DNA of 5,244 nucleotides from assembly GCA_949291975.1 (NCBI GenBank), contig CASEYA010000113.1, positions 1 to 5,244 of the forward strand, in the 5' to 3' direction. The notes beneath the pieces were generated by a model, which worked only from the letters and a program-made list of their open reading frames with translations, did no database searches and was not told the origin of the DNA. Both the position numbers and the translations under genes were made by a program. The stretch's first letter is position 1. Each line of letters begins with the position of its first letter. Shown here piece after piece: positions 1-5,244 of this stretch. The DNA comes from an uncultured Christensenella sp. (GTDB taxonomy: Bacteria; Bacillota; Clostridia; Christensenellales; UBA1242).

Positions 1-1841
1 TCATAATTTTTGATGTTCTTACATTCTGGATAGTTTGGACAAGCAAGAAATTTTCCATATCTGCCCATTTTTATTATCATCTTTGCACCACATTTATCAC
101 AAATAACATCGCTTTCAACAACGGGCATTTCTACCTTATCTGGCGTTCCGCTGGCATTTTCAAGTTCAACTTTGAAGTCTTTATAGAAATCTTCAATTAC
201 CTCTTGCCACTGGTCTTTGCCAGTTGAAATCTCGTCTAGGGTATCTTCCATTTTTGCTGTGAATGTGATATCCATTATATCTGGAAAATATTTTTTCAAA
301 GTATCACACACAACACAGCCAAGTTCGGTTGGTTTGATTTGCTTGCCCTCTTTTTCGGTGTATGCTCTGTTTTCAATGTTGGTAATGGTTGGCACATAGG
401 TTGCAGGTCTTCCAATTCCTTTTTCTTCCATTGTTTTAACAAGGCTTGCCTCTGTGTATCTTGCTGGTGGCTTGGTAAATTTTTGTTCGGCTTTGATGCT
501 GTCAAGATTTACCTGCTCGCCCTCTTGAAGTGGTGGCAATGTTTTTTGCTCGCTGTCTTCTTTATCTTTTGGCGAATATTCTTCGTATACCTTGGTATAT
601 CCTGCAAAAATTGGTGTCTTTCCATTTGCCCTGAAAGTATAGTTATTTGCATCAATATCAACTGCAACACTGTTAAAAGTTGCTGGTGTCATTTGACTGG
701 CAAGAAATCTTTCGTAGATTAACTTATAAAGTTTATATAAATCGCTTTCAACCTGACCCTTTATGTTGTCTGGCTTAATTTCAAGATGAACAGGTCTGAT
801 TGCTTCGTGGGCATCTTGTGCGCTCTTTTTAGATTTATAGATATTAAACTTTTCTGGCACAAACTTTTCGCCATATTCTTTTATGATAAAATCTTTTGCA
901 ATCTGTTGCATCTGTGGTGACACACGAACAGAGTCTGTTCTTATATAGGTTATAAGAGCGGTTTTTCCCTCTCCTTCAAGTTCAACACCTTCGTAAAGCT
1001 TTTGGGCTGCTTGACTGGTTCTTTTTAGGTTCATGCCAAGTTTGTTAAGCGCATCCTGTTGCATGGTGCTGGTAATATATGGTGCAGGAGGATTTGATTT
1101 TGTCACACTTTTTTTGATGTTGGAAATTTTCCACACTGCATTTTCTATTCCATTTAGCACTTCGTTCTTTTGCTGTTCGTTTTCAACTTTTATTTTGTTC
1201 CCATCTTTTAAAGCAAGGCTTGCTGAAAACTGTGCAGATTTATCTTGCTTTTCAAGAAGTGCCGAGATATTCCAATATTCCTCTGGCTTAAAATTTTGAA
1301 TTTCACGCTCTCTGTCTACAACAAGTTCAAGCGTTACCGATTGAACACGCCCCGCACTCAGTTTGGGTTGAATTTTTTTGCTGATGATTGGCGAAATTTT
1401 ATAACCCACCAACCTGTCAAGAACACGGCGTGCTTGTTGAGCGTTTACAAGGTCGATATCTATTGCTCTTGGTTTTTCAAGAGCTTTTGTAATTGCACTT
1501 TTCGAAATCTCATTGAATTCAATTCTTATGTTATCCTGACAGTTCAAGTTTAAAATATATGCAATATGCCAACTGATTGCTTCACCCTCACGGTCTGGGT
1601 CGGTTGCAAGAAAGATGTTGTCTGCTTTTGATGCTTTTTCTTTCAATTTTTTAATGATATCCTTCTTGTCCGCCATGATTTCATATTTTGGCTCAAAATG
1701 ATTATCCATGTTTATGCCCAAAGTTTTAACTGGCAAATCTCGAACATGCCCCTTTGTTGCTACAACTTCAAAATCTTTACCCAAATATTTTTGAATTGTT
1801 TCTCGCTTACCAATTCCCTCGATTATTACTAAATTACTCAT
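1..1841 (-). CDS. topA: DNA topoisomerase I (type IA), C-terminus cut by window edge
   Basis: Type IA topoisomerase that relaxes negatively supercoiled DNA by Mg-dependent single-strand cleavage through a 5'-phosphotyrosine link. The reading frame is open from ATG at 1841 to base 3 (613 complete codons), so only the C-terminal end lies outside. Visible in order: TOPRIM domain with catalytic Glu8 and the metal-binding DPDRE at residues 81-85; the QQARRVLDRLVGY motif near 135-147; SAGRVQS near 161-167; active-site Tyr299 in ITYIRTDS (compare Tyr319 of E. coli); AHEAIRP near 342-348; RYTEASLV and GIGRPATY near 460-480; then a C4 zinc ribbon with Cys581, Cys584, Cys601 and Cys607. The start is fixed by an in-frame TGA directly before the ATG. 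One oddity is that the usual SPAKAKT loop after the catalytic Glu reads GIGKRET, although the Lys is kept. Firmicute TopA proteins are often near 700 residues, so at least one more zinc ribbon probably lies beyond the edge. The dprA-topA order is common in Firmicutes. Confidence 0.98.
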   Translation of the reverse strand, partial: MSNLVIIEGIGKRETIQKYLGKDFEVVATKGHVRDLPVKTLGINMDNHFEPKYEIMADKKDIIKKLKEKASKADNIFLATDPDREGEAISWHIAYILNLNCQDNIRIEFNEISKSAITKALEKPRAIDIDLVNAQQARRVLDRLVGYKISPIISKKIQPKLSAGRVQSVTLELVVDREREIQNFKPEEYWNISALLEKQDKSAQFSASLALKDGNKIKVENEQQKNEVLNGIENAVWKISNIKKSVTKSNPPAPYITSTMQQDALNKLGMNLKRTSQAAQKLYEGVELEGEGKTALITYIRTDSVRVSPQMQQIAKDFIIKEYGEKFVPEKFNIYKSKKSAQDAHEAIRPVHLEIKPDNIKGQVESDLYKLYKLIYERFLASQMTPATFNSVAVDIDANNYTFRANGKTPIFAGYTKVYEEYSPKDKEDSEQKTLPPLQEGEQVNLDSIKAEQKFTKPPARYTEASLVKTMEEKGIGRPATYVPTITNIENRAYTEKEGKQIKPTELGCVVCDTLKKYFPDIMDITFTAKMEDTLDEISTGKDQWQEVIEDFYKDFKVELENASGTPDKVEMPVVESDVICDKCGAKMIIKMGRYGKFLACPNYPECKNIKNY

Positions 1842-1845
1842 TCAT

Positions 1846-1851
1846 TCCCCC
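1846..1851 (-). promoter_or_regulatory. G-rich ribosome binding site of topA
   Basis: The sense strand reads GGGGGA four bases before the chosen ATG (1841-1839), a conspicuous G run in an AT-rich intergenic region. A second ATG at 1845-1843 lies between them in another frame and closes after three codons (Met-Asn-Glu-stop), overlapping the topA start. The TGA directly preceding the topA ATG in frame excludes any upstream start. The site is a poorer match to AGGAGG than those of dprA or rpsU. Confidence 0.6.
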
Positions 1852-1869
1852 GCTTTATTTGCCATAAAA

Positions 1870-1922
1870 CAAGTTTTTGCGCATAGTTTATTGACTTTTT
1901 GCCTGTATATGCACAAAACTTG
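1870..1922 (-). repeat. Inverted repeat / hairpin between dprA and topA
   Basis: Arms at 1908-1922 and 1870-1885 can pair over 15 bp around a 22-base loop (1886-1907). On the sense (minus) RNA the arm CAAGUUUUGUGCAUA pairs with UAUGCGCAAAAACUUG, with one bulged A and one G-U wobble; on the plus strand the same position would be a C-A mismatch. The hairpin starts one base after the dprA stop codon and is followed by UUUUAUGG. That makes it a possible weak terminator or attenuator before topA, or a protective 3' end for the dprA message. The long loop and short U run argue against an efficient intrinsic terminator. Both arms carry the same motif as two other intergenic sites in the window. Confidence 0.6.
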
Positions 1923-1923
1923 C

Positions 1924-3003
1924 TTATACTTTTCTTGCAAAACTATTTCCTGCTAACCTTACTATTAAACCACGAATTTCCATTCTTGTCAACAGACTGT
2001 TTAAACTTTTTGAATCCATTTGTGATTTTTCCAAGATTTTCTCATAGTGCATTTCTTCATTTTCTAAAAAGGAAAGCACCATTTGTTCGTTTAAATCAAG
2101 TTGCACTGCCTTTTGTTTTTCTTGCCTTTGTTTTTTGAATTGTGGAAACTGCTCAATAATGTGATTAGGCTCTAGAACACAGCATGCTTGCAAACTTCTT
2201 ATCAATCTGTTTGTTCCCATGCTTTTTGAACTGTTAACTTGACCTGGAAGCGCAAAAATCTGTCTGCCATTTTCAATTGCAAAATTAACAGTGGAAAGAG
2301 AACCACTTTTCTCGCTGGCTTCTGGAACAAACACACCAAGAGCCAGTCCAGCAATGATTCTGTTTCTCTGAATAAAATGATAGCCTTTTATGATTGCAGA
2401 CGGGTTAAGTTCGCTGATTAAAACTCCGCCTTTCTTGACTATTTCGTTTGCAAGATTTTCATTTATGAATGGATAGATATTGTTAAGTTTGCCCGCTAAT
2501 ACAGCAATGGTTTTTCCACCATTTTCTACACACTCTTTCTGTGCAATTGAGTCTATGCCTTCGGCAAGTCCACTTACAATCACAAACCCCGCTTTTGTAA
2601 GGTTGCTTGAAAAGATTTTGGTCTGCTCCATGCCATAGCGGGTGCAAACTCTGCTTCCAACAATGGCAATTGAGTCTTCGCTTAAAATATCAATGTTGCC
2701 ACGATAGTAAAGAATTGCAGGTGGGTCATATATTTGTTTTAATCTTTCAGGAAATTTTTCATTTTCATATGTGATATATTTTATACCAAGTTTATCAAGT
2801 CCAAACTCAAACTCTTTTAACCTGTTTTGATTTATTATATTTTTAATTTGCTCAATTTCTTTTGACGAAAAAAGTTCAAAATTTGAACTTTTCTGCAAAC
2901 ATTCAAACGCTTGGTCTGAACCTTCACAAATGTCTATGTATTCCAAAATCTTTTTTGAAGATACATTTGCTTGTGACAATAAAAGATAAGTTTTTTCTAA
3001 CAT
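1924..3003 (-). CDS. dprA: DNA processing protein DprA (Smf family)
   Basis: DprA binds single-stranded DNA and loads RecA on it during natural transformation; the family is also widespread in bacteria not known to be competent. The protein has 359 residues, a normal length. Residues 1-70 form the N-terminal helical region, followed by FPERLKQIYDPPAILYYRGN at 84-103. The extended Rossmann fold (Pfam DNA_processg_A type) shows GSR at 116-118, SGLAEGID at 144-151, RNRIIAGL at 213-220, SGSL at 233-236, LPG at 252-254 and NRLI at 265-268. Residues 303-359 match the C-terminal winged-helix domain (LDLNEQMVLSFL through RGLIVRLAGNSF). AGAAGG lies four bases before ATG 3003 and an in-frame TAA lies six codons upstream, so this start is secure. 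An oddity is that the usual GAKLVTS-like segment after NRLI is replaced by SLQACCVLEP, apparently one residue longer. No convincing promoter was seen, so transcription from comM is likely. Confidence 0.97.
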   Translation of the reverse strand: MLEKTYLLLSQANVSSKKILEYIDICEGSDQAFECLQKSSNFELFSSKEIEQIKNIINQNRLKEFEFGLDKLGIKYITYENEKFPERLKQIYDPPAILYYRGNIDILSEDSIAIVGSRVCTRYGMEQTKIFSSNLTKAGFVIVSGLAEGIDSIAQKECVENGGKTIAVLAGKLNNIYPFINENLANEIVKKGGVLISELNPSAIIKGYHFIQRNRIIAGLALGVFVPEASEKSGSLSTVNFAIENGRQIFALPGQVNSSKSMGTNRLIRSLQACCVLEPNHIIEQFPQFKKQRQEKQKAVQLDLNEQMVLSFLENEEMHYEKILEKSQMDSKSLNSLLTRMEIRGLIVRLAGNSFARKV

Positions 3004-3179
3004 ATGACCTTCTGCATTTTAAATTTAACAAAACAAATTTTAAAGTTTTTTTTTAATATATTTCTATTTTTGTAAAACTATTATTTTTTAATAAGCACTT
3101 TTAGAGATTTACATAACAACTCTTTATGTTAAAAAATTTGTATTAAAAATTTTCTAACATAAAGGTTATATTTGATATT
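3004..3179. other. comM-dprA intergenic region, no gene
   Basis: These 176 bases are very AT-rich and contain no credible ORF. Apart from the 3122-3164 hairpin and the dprA ribosome binding site (AGAAGG, 3008-3013), the region holds a run of nine T at 3046-3054 and a short dyad TTATT-tttt-AATAA at 3081-3094. I looked for a sigma-A promoter reading into dprA. TTTACA and TTGTTA boxes exist, but neither has a good -10 partner at 16-18 bases, so none is called. Confidence 0.6.
3122..3164 (-). repeat. 18-bp hairpin downstream of comM
   Basis: Arms CTTTATGTTA (3122-3131) and TAACATAAAG (3155-3164) are perfect inverted repeats, and the inner segments 3133-3139 and 3147-3153 add seven more pairs. 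The one interrupting position (3132 with 3154) is A-C on the plus strand but G-U on the minus RNA. The transcript from comM can therefore form an uninterrupted 18-bp stem with a 7-base loop. It begins 16 bases after the comM stop codon. The sequence that follows in the sense direction (AGTTGTTATG) has no U tract, so this is not a classic intrinsic terminator. RNA processing, message stabilisation or partial attenuation before dprA fit better. Confidence 0.6.
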
Positions 3180-4718
3180 TTATCTAAACTGATATTTTTT
3201 ATCAAGAGAACGATATCCAATTGCCTCTGCTAGATGTTCAAGTTTGATGTTCTCTTCTCCTTCAAGGTCAGCAATGGTTCTGGCAACCTTTAAAATTCTG
3301 CTGTATGCCCTTGCGCTCAGTGCAAGACTGTCAAAAGCCTGTTGCATTAAATCTTCGCACTCTTTATCTAAAACGCAAAACCTTTTCATTTCTGCATTTG
3401 TCATTTTAGAGTTACAAAAGTGAGTGCTGTTATTATAGCGCCTAAGTTGAATGTTGCGTGCCTTGTTTACCCTTTCTTTTATCTTTTCGCTTTTTTCTTC
3501 GAGGTGGTCTTTGGCAACCAAATCTTCATAGGCAATGTCATCAACTTCTATGTGCAAATCAATGCGGTCAAGAAGTGGCCCACTGATTTTCCCCAGATAT
3601 TTTGCAATGCTGCTTGGTGTGCATTTACACTCTCTTTTTCTGCTTCCAAAGTTACCACAAGGGCAAGGGTTCATGCTGGCAACAAGCATAAAAGATGCAG
3701 GGTATTCAATGGTGGCAATATTTCTTGCAATGGTAATAATTCCATCTTCCAGCGGTTGTCTTAGCGTTTCTATGGTATGTCTGTTATATTCAGGAAGTTC
3801 GTCCAAAAACAAAACACCATTATGAGCAAGACTTATCTCCCCTGGTTTTGCCGTTCTTCCTCCACCAGTTAAGGCAATTATTGTTGTTGTGTGGTGTGGC
3901 GAACGAAAAGGTCTTTGCCAAACAATGCCTTCGTTTAAATCTAGCGTTCCCGCAATGCTGTGAATTTTTGTTACCTCAAGGGCTTCATCAAAAGTTAAAT
4001 CTGGCATAATGGTTGGAATACTTCTTGCAAGCATTGTTTTTCCTGCACCCGGCGGCCCAATCATTAAAACATTGTGCCCACCAGCACATGCAATTTCAAG
4101 CGCACGCTTTGCTTGTGCTTGCCCACGAATGTAACAAAAGTCATTTGATTGAATTTCTTCTGTTTGCAGTTCTGCAAATTTTCTTTTAGGAACTATATCA
4201 ATGGTTTTTGTTCCATTTAAAAGTTCAACAACCTCTTGCAAGTTAGACACACCATAAACATCTATTCCATCAATAAAACTTGCTTCAAGGCTGTTTTCTT
4301 TTGGAATAACAATTTTTTTATGTCCAAGTTTTCTGGCTGTAATTAAACTTGGCAAAACACCTGCCACTTTTTGAATGGAACCATCAAGAGAAAGTTCGCC
4401 AATAAAGGTGAAATCTTTCAAGTTTTCACATATAATTTCTTCTGTGCAAACAAGCAGAGCAACCGCAATTGGCAGGTCATAGATTGGCCCTTCTTTTTTT
4501 ACATCTGCTGGTGCAAGGTTTACCGTTACTTTTGTGATAGGAAACCTGAAGTTGCTGTTTTTAATTGCACTTCTAATTCTCTCTTTACTTTCTTTTATGC
4601 TTGCATCAGGAAGCCCAACAATATCAAACTTTGGAAGTCCGTTATTTAGGTCTGCTTCAACACGAACTTCATAGCCCTGAATTCCCACAAGCCCCAAACT
4701 TTTTACTTTTGCTAACAT
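3180..4718 (-). CDS. comM: Mg-chelatase-like AAA+ ATPase, ComM/YifB family
   Basis: Cytoplasmic AAA+ ATPase. Its Vibrio homologue ComM is a hexameric branch-migration helicase that helps integrate transforming DNA; the role in this organism is inferred from family. The 512 residues match the usual length. Residues 1-165 form the N-terminal ChlI/Lon-protease-like domain (GLPKFDIVGLPDASIKESKE from 27, NLAPADVKKEGPIYDLPIA from 67). The ATPase domain has Walker A GPPGAGKT at 221-228, Walker B VLFLDE at 302-307, the SMNPCPCGNFG motif from 348, a cysteine group at 352, 354, 364 and 366 that could bind metal, and LLDRID at 382-387. The C-terminal Mg_chelatase_C part includes LSARAYSRILKVARTIADL from 467. 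AAAGGA lies seven bases before ATG 4718. It is followed by dprA on the same strand after 176 bases, a common pairing, and preceded by its own likely promoter. yifB is the alternative gene name. Confidence 0.97.
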   Translation of the reverse strand: MLAKVKSLGLVGIQGYEVRVEADLNNGLPKFDIVGLPDASIKESKERIRSAIKNSNFRFPITKVTVNLAPADVKKEGPIYDLPIAVALLVCTEEIICENLKDFTFIGELSLDGSIQKVAGVLPSLITARKLGHKKIVIPKENSLEASFIDGIDVYGVSNLQEVVELLNGTKTIDIVPKRKFAELQTEEIQSNDFCYIRGQAQAKRALEIACAGGHNVLMIGPPGAGKTMLARSIPTIMPDLTFDEALEVTKIHSIAGTLDLNEGIVWQRPFRSPHHTTTIIALTGGGRTAKPGEISLAHNGVLFLDELPEYNRHTIETLRQPLEDGIITIARNIATIEYPASFMLVASMNPCPCGNFGSRKRECKCTPSSIAKYLGKISGPLLDRIDLHIEVDDIAYEDLVAKDHLEEKSEKIKERVNKARNIQLRRYNNSTHFCNSKMTNAEMKRFCVLDKECEDLMQQAFDSLALSARAYSRILKVARTIADLEGEENIKLEHLAEAIGYRSLDKKYQFR

Positions 4719-4738
4719 TTGTTTTTCCTTTGTTTAGA

Positions 4739-4768
4739 ATTTTATCACAAATTGTTTTAAAAAAGCAA
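4739..4768 (-). promoter_or_regulatory. Probable promoter of comM (extended -10)
   Basis: On the sense strand a -35-like TTGCTT (4768-4763) is followed after 18 bases by TAAAAT (4744-4739), preceded by TGA so that it forms an extended -10 (TGATAAAAT). Transcription would start near 4732, leaving a very short leader of about 14 bases with the ribosome binding site AAAGGA at 4726-4731. The -35 match is modest (TTG plus little else), so the call leans on the extended -10 and the position. It lies about 70 bases downstream of the tandem repeat array. Confidence 0.5.
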
Positions 4769-4832
4769 CCAAATAACAAACCCTATTCTAATTTTTAAAT
4801 TTTCCTTTAAAAATTAATAAAACTATTCGCAA

Positions 4833-4846
4833 ATTTTTGTGCATAG
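4833..4846 (+). repeat. Intergenic motif copy, TTTTTGTGCATAG type
   Basis: The plus strand carries TTTTTGTGCATAG between comM and rpsU. The same motif with one change (TTTTTGCGCATAG) is the left arm of the dprA-topA hairpin (1874-1886). Its inverted counterpart TATATGCACAAAA occurs at 1906-1918 and 5167-5179. It runs into the 11-bp tandem repeat array that starts at 4840. The function is unknown. Confidence 0.5.
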
Positions 4847-4872
4847 CACCTGCATAATACCTGCATAGCACC
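4840..4872. repeat. Three tandem 11-bp repeats upstream of comM
   Basis: Three head-to-tail units occupy 4840-4850, 4851-4861 and 4862-4872: TGCATAGCACC, TGCATAATACC, TGCATAGCACC. The outer units are identical and the middle one differs at two positions. A period of 11 bp places the units on the same face of the helix, as seen in arrays bound by a regulator. The array sits between the rpsU terminator (beginning 3 bases away at 4876) and the probable comM promoter. It does not code for anything visible. Confidence 0.85.
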
Positions 4873-4875
4873 AAT

Positions 4876-4904
4876 AAAAAGAAAAAATCTACTTTCGTAG
4901 ATTT
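4876..4904 (-). terminator. Intrinsic terminator of rpsU
   Basis: The sense strand forms a perfect 8-bp stem, AAATCTAC (4904-4897) with GTAGATTT (4892-4885), closed by a C-GAAA-G tetraloop of the stable GNRA class. A U-rich tail UUUCUUUUU (4884-4876) follows. The stem starts within the last two bases of the rpsU stop codon, so translation termination and hairpin formation overlap. This should separate rpsU transcription from comM. Confidence 0.88.
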
Positions 4905-5079
4905 ATTTTCTGTTTCTCTTGCGTGCTGCTTCTTCTTTTTTCTTACGCTTTACGCTTGGTTTTTCATAGGCTTCTTTTTTACGAAGGTCGCCGATTATGC
5001 CGTCTTTTTGACATTTACGCTTGAAACGCTTTAATGCGCTTTCAATGCTTTCGTCCTTGCCAACGATTACCATTGTCAT
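4903..5079 (-). CDS. rpsU: 30S ribosomal protein S21
   Basis: A small basic protein of the 30S subunit that sits near the 3' end of 16S rRNA and aids initiation. The 58-residue product begins [20 protein letters not shown] and has the family's hallmark [13 protein letters not shown] segment at residues 10-22, then [16 protein letters not shown] at 27-42 and a Lys/Arg-rich tail ending KRNRK. The length equals the usual 57-58 of Firmicute S21. ATG 5079 is chosen over the ATG two codons later because the family starts with MT-x-V, and because AAGGTGGTGA (5096-5087) lies seven bases upstream, differing by one base from a perfect match to the 16S tail. It has its own promoter and terminator, so it appears monocistronic. 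The AAA/AAG/CGT-rich codon use fits a highly expressed basic ribosomal protein. Confidence 0.97.
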   Translation of the reverse strand: MTMVIVGKDESIESALKRFKRKCQKDGIIGDLRKKEAYEKPSVKRKKKEEAARKRNRK

Positions 5080-5112
5080 CTCTTTCTCACCACCTTCTGT
5101 TACTTAGTTTTA

Positions 5113-5126
5113 TTATGATATCATAA
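5113..5126. repeat. Perfect 14-bp palindrome over the rpsU -10 box
   Basis: TTATGATATCATAA is a perfect palindrome that contains the -10 hexamer of the rpsU promoter. It could be an operator half or full site. Alternatively it may be a by-product of AT-rich -10 sequence, though 14 perfect bases is more than a -10 alone demands. Confidence 0.6.
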
Positions 5127-5143
5127 AATAATCATTTTGTCAA
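5115..5143 (-). promoter_or_regulatory. Sigma-A-type promoter of rpsU
   Basis: On the sense strand a perfect -35 TTGACA (5143-5138) is separated by exactly 17 bases from TATCAT (5120-5115), which matches TATAAT at five of six positions. Transcription would start near 5108, giving a leader of about 29 bases that contains the strong ribosome binding site. This is the best promoter in the window and fits a ribosomal protein gene. Confidence 0.88.
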
Positions 5144-5149
5144 ATGATT
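5130..5149. repeat. 8-bp inverted repeat over the rpsU -35 box
   Basis: AATCATTT (5130-5137) and AAATGATT (5142-5149) are perfect inverted repeats separated by TGTC. The -35 hexamer (5138-5143) lies across the spacer and the start of one arm. The dyad is upstream of the predicted transcription start, so it would act as DNA (a protein site) and not as RNA. Confidence 0.65.
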
Positions 5150-5244
5150 TTTTTAAACTCATTTAGTATATGCACAAAATTTTAAAAAAGTGTTAAAAAT
5201 TTACAAATATTTTTTTGATTAATTTTAATAAATTATGTAGCAAA
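5150..5244. other. Upstream intergenic region, no gene seen
   Basis: This AT-rich stretch contains no credible coding sequence on either strand, and no end of an upstream gene is recognisable. Its only notable content is a copy of the intergenic motif, GTATATGCACAAAA at 5166-5179. That 14-mer is also present base for base at 1905-1918 in the dprA-topA gap. A-tracts near 5183-5188 and 5213-5217 could act as an UP-like element for the rpsU promoter, but that is speculative. Confidence 0.5.

Noticed and set aside
339..722. Plus-strand 127-residue open frame opposite topA
   Set aside because: It lies wholly antisense to the well-conserved topA reading frame, has cysteine- and phenylalanine-rich composition typical of an antisense shadow, and shows no ribosome binding site or family resemblance.
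1834..1845. Three-codon mini-ORF (Met-Asn-Glu-stop) overlapping the topA start
   Set aside because: Too short to be a gene, and overlapping ATGs of this kind arise easily; there is no independent ribosome binding site, so translational coupling cannot be argued.
1905..1918. Possible DnaA boxes (ATATGCACA and similar) in the intergenic motif copies
   Set aside because: The match to TTATNCACA fails at the first base in each copy, one copy also has GCGCA, and there is no dnaA, dnaN or AT-rich unwinding arrangement to suggest an origin. Kept only as a note under the motif finding.
3046..3054. Run of nine T before dprA as a terminator tail or phase-variable tract
   Set aside because: It is on the plus strand; in the transcribed direction it is an A run with no hairpin before it, and it lies outside the coding region and away from any convincing promoter spacer.
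3420..3825. Two overlapping plus-strand open frames opposite comM (114 and 96 residues)
   Set aside because: Both are antisense to the conserved ATPase domain of comM and resemble no protein; they follow from the codon composition of comM.
5071..5073. Alternative rpsU start two codons downstream (Met3)
   Set aside because: The S21 family normally begins MT-x-V or similar, and the spacing of seven bases from the ribosome binding site favours the first ATG.
4832..5181. rpsU as a cargo gene of a small mobile element bounded by inverted repeats
   Set aside because: The bracketing motif copies are short and imperfect, no target-site duplication is visible, and rpsU is a housekeeping gene with its own normal promoter and terminator.

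Overview
This AT-rich window carries four protein genes, all on the minus strand: rpsU (ribosomal protein S21), comM/yifB (Mg-chelatase-like AAA+ ATPase), dprA (DNA processing protein A) and topA (type IA DNA topoisomerase I). topA is cut by the left edge of the window. The order comM(yifB)-dprA-topA, the 58-residue basic S21, the sigma-A-type TTGACA/TATCAT promoter and the low GC content suggest an uncultured low-GC Firmicute (Clostridia or a relative). That placement is inference from gene content only. All genes read with the standard code and I see no frameshifts.

Reading in transcription order (right to left): 5080-5244 is an upstream region holding a strong promoter for rpsU, with two dyad symmetries placed over its -35 and -10 boxes. 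rpsU (5079-4903) ends in a compact GAAA-loop intrinsic terminator that begins inside its stop codon. The 184-base gap to comM holds an array of three 11-bp tandem repeats and a probable extended -10 promoter for comM. comM (4718-3180) is full length. A 176-base gap with an 18-bp hairpin separates it from dprA (3003-1924). An 82-base gap almost filled by a second hairpin separates dprA from topA (1841 to the window edge, 613 complete codons).

Functionally, comM and dprA belong together. In naturally transformable bacteria DprA loads RecA onto incoming single-stranded DNA, and ComM is a hexameric branch-migration helicase for integrating it. Both are also widespread in bacteria not known to be competent. 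topA relaxes negative supercoils and is a common neighbour of dprA in Firmicutes. The three are probably co-transcribed or partly so, with the intergenic hairpins as possible attenuation or processing points, while rpsU looks like its own transcription unit.

I found no undescribed multi-gene system, mobile element, CRISPR array, tRNA or rRNA. The points worth a second look are non-coding: a short motif (TTTTGTGCATATAC and close variants) present four times and only between genes, in two inverted pairs; the 11-bp triple repeat upstream of comM; and two hairpins whose imperfect positions become G-U pairs only in the transcript of the gene strand. One protein oddity is a diverged loop in the TOPRIM domain of TopA.
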